Shown: in pieces, positions 61,558-64,000 of the stretch | How the letters are laid out: every line of letters begins with the position of its first letter | Position numbering within the stretch: the first letter of the stretch is position 1 | The notes under the pieces: generated by a model | The model's database searches: none | Seen by the model: the letters and a program-made list of their open reading frames with translations, nothing else | What the model was told of the DNA's origin: nothing | Assembly: GCA_963576725.1 (NCBI GenBank) | Contig: OY755252.1 | Location: 47,730,140-47,794,139 of the forward strand | DNA: 64,000 bases | From: Azorinus chamasolen | Taxonomy: Eukaryota; Mollusca; Bivalvia; Cardiida; Solecurtidae | Direction of reading: 5' to 3' | Position numbers and translations under genes: made by a program

Positions 61558-63302
61558 GTCTCTCTTGTCTCTCTCTCTGTTTCTCTCTGTTTCTCTCTGT
61601 CTCTGTCTCTCTCTGTCTCTCTCTGTCTCTCTGTCTCTCTCTCTCTGTCTCTGTCTCTGTCTGTCTCTGTCTCTCTCTGTCTCTGTCTCTCTCTCTCTCT
61701 CTCCCCTCTTTCTCTCTCTCTCTTATCTCACTCTCTCTGTCCCTCGCTCACTCGCTCGCTTTCTCTGTTTCTGTCTCTGTATATATATATGTACATGTAT
61801 GTATGTATGTATGTGTGTGTGTCTCCTCTCTCACACACACGCACGCGCGCACGCACATTATTTCTCTCTCTCTTTACCCGTCGTGTCGATGCAGTTCACC
61901 AACAGGTAGTTCTCCACATACTGCTCTGTTACCAGGAGGTTACCAATGTTACTGGTTTGCTGGGTACCTGTACCGATCTTCACGGCACGTTGGCGGTTGG
62001 TCGAAAACTTTACCATCACTGGGAGTTTGTTTTCCTTGAGAATCTCTGTCATTGTTTGATCGGGTCCCGCTGCTGAAAATATATAGGTGACTCATTTAAC
62101 CCTTTCCGTTATGAATATTTTGCAAGAATTATGACTACAGTATGGTATAAACAAACAGCTGGTCAGATGGCACCTACGGCAGCCGTCTGGTCTGGGTCTA
62201 CTCTATTTGCATACAGAAAGCTCCTGTTTGGAAAAAAAGCTGTATCTACCATCTGCCATGTAAGCATATTATCAACATTTTTTTAGAATCATTGTCTCTT
62301 TTTAGAAATGTTGGATATGTATATGTTGCAAATATAATAGTCTAAGAACTGATTTTGAAATGTTCAAAGAATGAACCTTTTAAATCAATAATATGTTATA
62401 TTATTGAGGTCAAGTCAATTTTGGAAAGCAGCTAGTCTACTGCAGAATCTCTATCAAAATCCACAAACTGGAGGAACGATATAATTGCCTTAAAAGTAGA
62501 CATCTGCTCAATACAGGACCAGAGTTATACACATGTAGTTGACCTACGAGAGCTCTCTACATAAAGCATAGCTTATATATTTGCATTGTAACTTGCATCT
62601 CTTATATATACAATTTAATTTGTATGTTGAATAAAAGAACACACGTTGTGCAAACACACATTGGCCCGGCATACTAAATATTTGCTTTATAACCATACTA
62701 TAACTACACTATAACCATACCATAATCACATTATAACCACATCATAAATGCGTTATAACCATACCATTACAACGTTATAACTACACAAAAAATACGTAAT
62801 AACCGTACTGGAGCTATACATATATACTTGAATTGTTCTGTTCTACTATTTCGACCACTAAGGGCCTTTTTCAAAGATTACATGTATCATACTATAGCTA
62901 CTTTATAACCACATTATATATGCGTTAGAACCATTACATTACCAACTTATAACCAAACTAAAACATACGTTAAAACCATTATCAAAACACGTTATAACCA
63001 TACCAAAACATGTTATAACTATATTACAACTACGTTATACATGTACCATACAATTACACCATTATTACCACACTATTAGTACGTCATAATCACACATAAT
63101 TACGTTATAACCTCTCCATATCTACTTTATAATTACACAAGAACTGCGTTAAAGCCATACCAGAGCTATGCCCAGTGATCTTGTTGAAGGCATATTCCGT
63201 GTTGGCGGGCACGGTATAGTAGTTTTGGTCTGTGGCGTGGGCTGCCTTTGAGTCTGTACAAACCACTCTGGGCTGGCAGCTATAGCAGTGGATCCTGATT
63301 AC
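50370..63302 (-). CDS. Gene B: tandem paralogue of gene A (CABIT-like and SAM), 5' part outside window
   Basis: Seven minus-strand exons are visible: 63302-63161, 62072-61878, 61115-60942, 57387-57293 (3' end uncertain), 56281-56068, 53117-52667 and 50730-50370. They join in frame to give about 543 residues ending in a stop. CABIT-like residues include [20 protein letters not shown] and LPVMVKF. The linker has [20 protein letters not shown], an SH3-type proline site, and [11 protein letters not shown]. The last exon is a SAM domain ([33 protein letters not shown]). The first three visible exons have exactly the lengths and phases of gene A exons 3-5. B carries an extra 71-codon exon (56068-56281) that has no counterpart in A. 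The 5' exons lie to the right of 64000. Function is inferred as for gene A. Confidence 0.82.
50945..51138 (+). mobile_element. F2 MITE in gene B intron
   Basis: AATTATGGATCTGTAAAGTA, hairpin GCTCCTATAGGAGC within AAAGTAATACAGAAAGCTCC, right end AGACATGTACTGTA. Confidence 0.8.
51141..51380 (-). mobile_element. F1b MITE, inverted
   Basis: TTAAACCTTCTCCTCATAAA start, TTGCAAACAGAGAAGACCCA hairpin, apex GCTCCTAGAGGAGC. Confidence 0.82.
51463..51660 (+). mobile_element. F2 MITE
   Basis: AACTTGTCTTATGCGGTTAT left end, hairpin TGCTCCTATGGGAGCTTTCT, right end CGCTTAGGACAGGTTCTACT. Confidence 0.85.
51735..51990. mobile_element. F2 core joined to inverted F1 fragment
   Basis: GGCAGGTGGTAGCTTGTTCA to AACAGCCATCTCC, then TTTACACCATTGATACGCAT and hairpin AAACAGCGTAGATCCAGATC. 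Confidence 0.7.
52095..52290 (+). mobile_element. F2c MITE (TTTAGAGGGG terminus)
   Basis: GACAGGTAGCAGCTTGATGC cassette, right end TTCGGTTTAGAGGGGTTTTA. Confidence 0.72.
52390..52606 (-). mobile_element. F1 MITE next to gene B linker exon
   Basis: CTGCAAACAGAGTAGACCCA hairpin, apex GCTCCTACAGGGGC, end TTTATGGAGGAAGGGGTTAA, 61 bp from the donor of exon 52667. Confidence 0.8.
52667..53117 (-). CDS. Gene B proline- and tyrosine-rich linker exon
   Basis: The exon is 451 bp between acceptor TTTTTATCAG and donor CTGCAAG|GTATTC, phase 1 to phase 2. It encodes [20 protein letters not shown] and [12 protein letters not shown], then a basic linker and [14 protein letters not shown]. The proline runs resemble SH3 ligands. 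Gene A has two tyrosines in YEAIYEL where B keeps only one (YEEV). Confidence 0.85.
53145..53275 (-). mobile_element. F4 hairpin upstream of gene B linker exon
   Basis: CAAACAGTTTGGATCCAGAT to CATCAGGATCCAAACTGTTT, apex region CACCGTATAACTCGGCG. Confidence 0.8.
53430..54185 (+). pseudogene. Tc1/mariner-type transposase remnant
   Basis: Fragments of a DDE transposase. Before the insertion: [14 protein letters not shown]. After it: [20 protein letters not shown] and [12 protein letters not shown] (HDN, second catalytic Asp region). After a frameshift near 53950: [20 protein letters not shown] and [14 protein letters not shown] (NPIE carries the third catalytic residue). The 5' domain is missing and stops are present. 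The gene is split by a hAT-type MITE at 53551-53762. Confidence 0.85.
53551..53762. mobile_element. hAT-type MITE, 212 bp, inside Tc1 remnant
   Basis: Terminal inverted repeats begin CAAAGGTGCCCGACGCATGC on the left, and the inverse of GCATGCGTCGGACACCTTTG on the right, extending about 50 bp. A perfect 8-bp target duplication GTTGTACG lies at 53543-53550 and 53763-53770. Eight-bp duplications and CAAAGGTG-like ends are typical of hAT elements. The centre holds poly(C) and (CA)n. Confidence 0.92.
54290..55592 (+). mobile_element. LINE retrotransposon remnant 2, CR1/L2 type
   Basis: The RT reads [68 protein letters not shown], a YADD box ([14 protein letters not shown]), and [18 protein letters not shown]. 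The C-terminus is [20 protein letters not shown]. Frameshifts lie near 54425, a stop at 55042, and an internal deletion of roughly 100 codons near 55428. The 5' half is absent. It lies in the gene B intron, in sense orientation to the plus strand. Confidence 0.9.
55593..56060. other. Gene B intron, no further feature
   Basis: Unique-looking sequence. A 76-codon plus-strand frame at 55785 has no recognisable family. Confidence 0.4.
56068..56281 (-). CDS. Gene B extra linker exon, absent from gene A
   Basis: The exon is 214 bp between acceptor TTTAATTACAG and donor TTCACTG|GTAAGC, phase 0 to phase 1. It encodes [20 protein letters not shown] then [14 protein letters not shown] and [15 protein letters not shown]. 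Several tyrosines (SYYG, IPYTVP, IYYTT) are possible phosphorylation sites. The phase fits the next exon at 53117. No counterpart was seen between 15.3 and 17.8 kb in gene A. Confidence 0.75.
56285..56880. other. Gene B intron, no clear feature
   Basis: AT-rich. An AT-only stretch lies at 56690-56770, and TGGAGGGGTTGCATAGTG at 56380 resembles an F2c end. Confidence 0.4.
56880..57015 (-). repeat. Short interspersed repeat, copy 2
   Basis: GAGTCATGCAGGAAACACCG, AACAGCACCACGACGCCAAA: inverse of 15605-15750. Confidence 0.7.
57120..57280. mobile_element. F9 repeat overlapping the edge of a gene B exon
   Basis: ATACTAAAATTGCCATTTCT, CCACCAAAGCCCATG to ATGGTTTCGTGGAGAAATAA, then AGAAGTTATTCTTGAACATG and ACGCATCTTATCTAGACCTC, a tail also found at 4690-4750 (inverse) and 28385. 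Confidence 0.75.
57293..57387 (-). CDS. Gene B short linker exon, 3' boundary uncertain
   Basis: The acceptor is TCTATTCCAG at 57388. The exon reads [20 protein letters not shown] and [10 protein letters not shown]. Three donors are possible: AGTAGG|GTTTTA (end 57293, phase 0), CAGAG|GTCTAG (end 57269, phase 0, inside an F9 repeat), and GACA|GTAGGG (phase 1, which would allow direct joining to the 53117 exon, skipping 56068-56281). None is strong. Confidence 0.6.
57482..57737 (+). mobile_element. F5 MITE
   Basis: TTAACCCTTCGCTTGCTATT start, hairpin TAAATAGTGAAGACCAAGAT with apex AGCTCCTGCAGGAGCT, end GCAAGAGAAGGGTTAA. Confidence 0.9.
57734..57982 (+). mobile_element. F1 MITE
   Basis: TTAACCCTTTACCTGTTCAA start, GAGCAAACAGAGCAGCCCCT hairpin, end GCGAAAGAAATGATTAA. 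Confidence 0.85.
58070..58245 (-). mobile_element. F7 MITE, inverted partial
   Basis: ATTTGATCTAGGTCTGCCCT, GTTTGTCATAATACTCATTT and TTTGATAAAGTTTGATGCC. Confidence 0.6.
58252..58723 (+). mobile_element. Two F1 MITEs in series
   Basis: 58252-58506 has the canonical hairpin with apex GGCTCCTATAGGAGCC. 58503-58723 has lost the left arm. The junction TTAC is a mutated TTAA. Confidence 0.85.
58724..59092. mobile_element. F1 fragment (inverted) then F1 MITE
   Basis: 58724-58847 is an inverted F1 tail (TTATTTCTTACATGAATAAT). 58844-59092 is a forward copy with hairpin AAGCAAATAGAGCAGACCCT. Confidence 0.75.
59099..59460 (+). mobile_element. F1 MITE with nested F8 palindrome
   Basis: TTAATCCTTTACCTGAAGAA start. 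F8 at 59288-59418 (GTCCATGCTTATAAAACTTT; TGATTGGTCAGATTTGAGC) replaces the hairpin. End GGGGTAAAGGGTTAA. Confidence 0.78.
59591..59771 (-). mobile_element. F6 MITE, inverted partial
   Basis: TTAACCTTTTCGCCGTCAAT, AAATGCACCACGACAAATAG, TTATTCCTTTGAAATTTGCA. Confidence 0.75.
59879..60003. repeat. 62-bp tandem duplication
   Basis: ATAACAATATACATATACTG, TAGAAGGTTGACAACCAGTG and CGCTGAAATGCACTAGTGCA occur twice. Confidence 0.93.
59930..60295 (-). mobile_element. Palindromic dispersed element, copy 2
   Basis: Inverse of 7029-7440: TGCACTAGTGCATTTTTTAT, TTACAAATTGTTTTCATAAA, TAAACTCGTTTCGTAAAAAC. Confidence 0.65.
60463..60683 (+). mobile_element. F1 MITE next to gene B exon
   Basis: TTAACCTTTTCCTCCATGAA start, perfect apex GGCTCCTATAGGAGCC, end AGGAAATGGTTAA. 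Confidence 0.85.
60942..61115 (-). CDS. Gene B exon, end of CABIT-like domain
   Basis: The exon is 174 bp between acceptor TTTGTTTAG and donor ATCCGG|GTAAGTG. It encodes [39 protein letters not shown] and [14 protein letters not shown]. It has the length and phase of gene A exon 5. Confidence 0.92.
61177..61376 (+). mobile_element. F2 MITE in gene B intron
   Basis: TTAGAACCTGTATTAAGCGA left end, hairpin AAGGCTCCTACAGGAGTTTT, right end ATGGCCGCTTGGGACTAGTA. Confidence 0.82.
61410..61460 (+). repeat. F4 hairpin arm
   Basis: GCAAATAGTTTGGATCCTGA and TAAGACGCCGAGTCACT. Confidence 0.6.
61500..61868. repeat. (CT)n/(TCTG)n pyrimidine tract with (CA)/(GT) tail
   Basis: About 290 bp almost purely C and T, then (TA), (TATG), (GT) and (CA) runs. 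On the gene B sense strand it is a polypurine tract just inside the intron. Serine/leucine-rich frames here are artefacts. Confidence 0.95.
61878..62072 (-). CDS. Gene B exon, CABIT-like domain
   Basis: The exon is 195 bp between acceptor ATATTTTCAG and donor GACGG|GTAAAG. It encodes [20 protein letters not shown] and [20 protein letters not shown]. The intron after it starts with the donor and runs within about ten bases into a long purine microsatellite. Confidence 0.92.
62097..62213 (+). mobile_element. F1 MITE, internally deleted, near gene B exon
   Basis: TTAACCCTTTCCGTTATGAA start, AAACAAACAGCTGGTCAGAT hairpin; 25 bp from the acceptor of the exon ending at 62072. Confidence 0.75.
62440..62580 (+). 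repeat. F2-like diverged fragment
   Basis: GCAGAATCTCTATCAAAATC, AGACATCTGCTCAATACAGG, GAGAGCTCTCTACA. Confidence 0.45.
62660..63150. repeat. Degenerate 16-17-bp array in gene B intron
   Basis: CATTATAACCACA, CGTTATAACCATAC and ACTATAACTACA recur throughout; it ends next to the exon donor at 63160. Confidence 0.85.
63161..63302 (-). CDS. Gene B exon, CABIT-like domain
   Basis: The exon is 142 bp between acceptor TCTGTAACAG and donor CTCTG|GTATGG. It encodes [20 protein letters not shown] and [20 protein letters not shown]. Same length, phases and core sequence as gene A exon 3. It is the most 5' exon of B in the window and starts at phase 0, so at least one coding exon lies upstream. Confidence 0.92.
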
Positions 63303-63369
63303 CTGTTACAGAAAACATGCTTGAATACATATAGGGACCCCTATCTAAAACCAGCACACAAAAAAGTCT

Positions 63370-63500
63370 AACTGTTGCTCTTCAAGACATGTGTTAGCTT
63401 AATGCACGTGGCGAAAGTATTGCAAATAGCACCTAAAACGAGTTAACTGTAGCACTTTCGCTCAGTATTACGTATCACCTGCAATATAGACTCCAATGAT
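63370..63500 (+). repeat. F2-like fragment
   Basis: GTGTTAGCTTAATGCACGTG and TATTACGTATCACCTGC. Confidence 0.5.
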
Positions 63501-63774
63501 TCTTAACTGGTCACTTTAACACTTTACTCCACAGCTACGCCCATTCATAGCTTTGATAAGCATGCTTCTCAGTTCAGACTGTTTGTCAGCTGTGTCGTTA
63601 CTTAAGGGCTATTATTTAGGTTTTAAATTAGTACTATATTTGTAAGGTCTGTCGGGTGCAAATATCATACCCAAAACAAAGAAGTCACTCAGAGAATTAC
63701 ACCTTGCACAATTAACATACACTATCAGTACTGAATTTTCAAAAGGACCATTTCAAAATTCAAACAGGTCAAGT

Positions 63775-64000
63775 TTGCCATGAATATTCATGGATCCACT
63801 CATGCTGAAGAATTAAAAATGGCTCATATTTTTTCTGAAATATATCAATTAAAAAGTTTGTCAAACTTTATCACTGAAGAAAATGATTTTTATGACAAAC
63901 ATTGCAGTCCCTGATCAAGGGGTTCATTCGGGAGCCATTTGGTCTGGATATGTATTGTTTGAAAATGTCTAATATATTCGGTTCCCGCACAAGCGGGGTT
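63775..64000 (+). mobile_element. F7 MITE at window end
   Basis: CATGAATATTCATGGATCC, then CAAACTTTATCACTGAAGAA, hairpin GACAAACATTGCAGTCCCTG to GGTCTGGATATGTATTGTTT. Confidence 0.65.

Noticed and set aside
61462..62076. 204-codon Ser/Leu-rich frame and an overlapping 144-codon frame
   Set aside because: They come from the (CT)n microsatellite; the real exon here is on the other strand (61878-62072).
1..64000. tRNA, rRNA or snRNA genes
   Set aside because: None was recognised by eye on either strand; a covariance-model scan (tRNAscan-SE, Infernal) would settle it.

Overview
This is a AT-rich animal nuclear window with no bacterial organisation: genes are split into short exons by GT..AG introns, and most of the DNA is dispersed hairpin-bearing repeats (MITEs), minisatellites and decayed transposons. 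The repeat types and the protein families point to a bivalve mollusc. The species cannot be fixed from the sequence alone. || Genes. (1) Gene A, minus strand, 27398 down to 12685: eight coding exons whose lengths sum to exactly 546 codons, encoding a CABIT-like domain, a proline/tyrosine-rich linker and a C-terminal SAM domain (GAREM-like adaptor layout). (2) A GT31 beta-1,3-glycosyltransferase, plus strand: exon 1 at 36932-37001 and a 900-bp exon at 40446-41345 ending at a strong splice donor inside the GT31 EDV-type motif. Its C-terminal exon was not found. (3) Gene B, minus strand, from 63302 (5' part beyond the window) to 50370: a tandem paralogue of gene A. Three successive exons have the same lengths as in A (142, 195, 174 bp) and the same phases, but B has one extra linker exon. 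|| Layout. 1-3.4 kb: 48-bp and 56-bp tandem arrays. 3.4-12.6 kb: MITE field and a roughly 1.2-kb complex repeat. 12.7-27.4 kb: gene A, with a 25-bp minisatellite, a 29-bp minisatellite, a degenerate intronic array and a 1.23-kb foldback element 13 bp from the donor of the first coding exon. 27.4-36.6 kb: MITE field. 36.9-41.3 kb: GT31. 41.4-50.3 kb: MITEs, a LINE remnant and TA-flanked MITEs. 50.4-63.3 kb: gene B, with a Tc1 remnant carrying a nested hAT-type MITE, and a second LINE remnant. || Repeat system. At least six MITE families (called F1-F6 here) are built to one plan: short terminal inverted repeats around a central near-perfect palindrome of about 60-70 bp. F1, F3, F4, F5 and F6 are flanked by TTAA; F2 is flanked by TA. 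F1, F2, F3 and F5 share the apex GCTCC-TATA/TGCA-GGAGC although their arms differ. F1, F4, F5 and F6 share one stem mismatch (CCTGAT against ATCTGG). Elements sit end to end sharing one TTAA and nest inside each other, so the window preserves a readable order of insertion. This shared palindrome design and the TTAA chaining are the most unusual signals here. No tRNA, rRNA or CRISPR was found.
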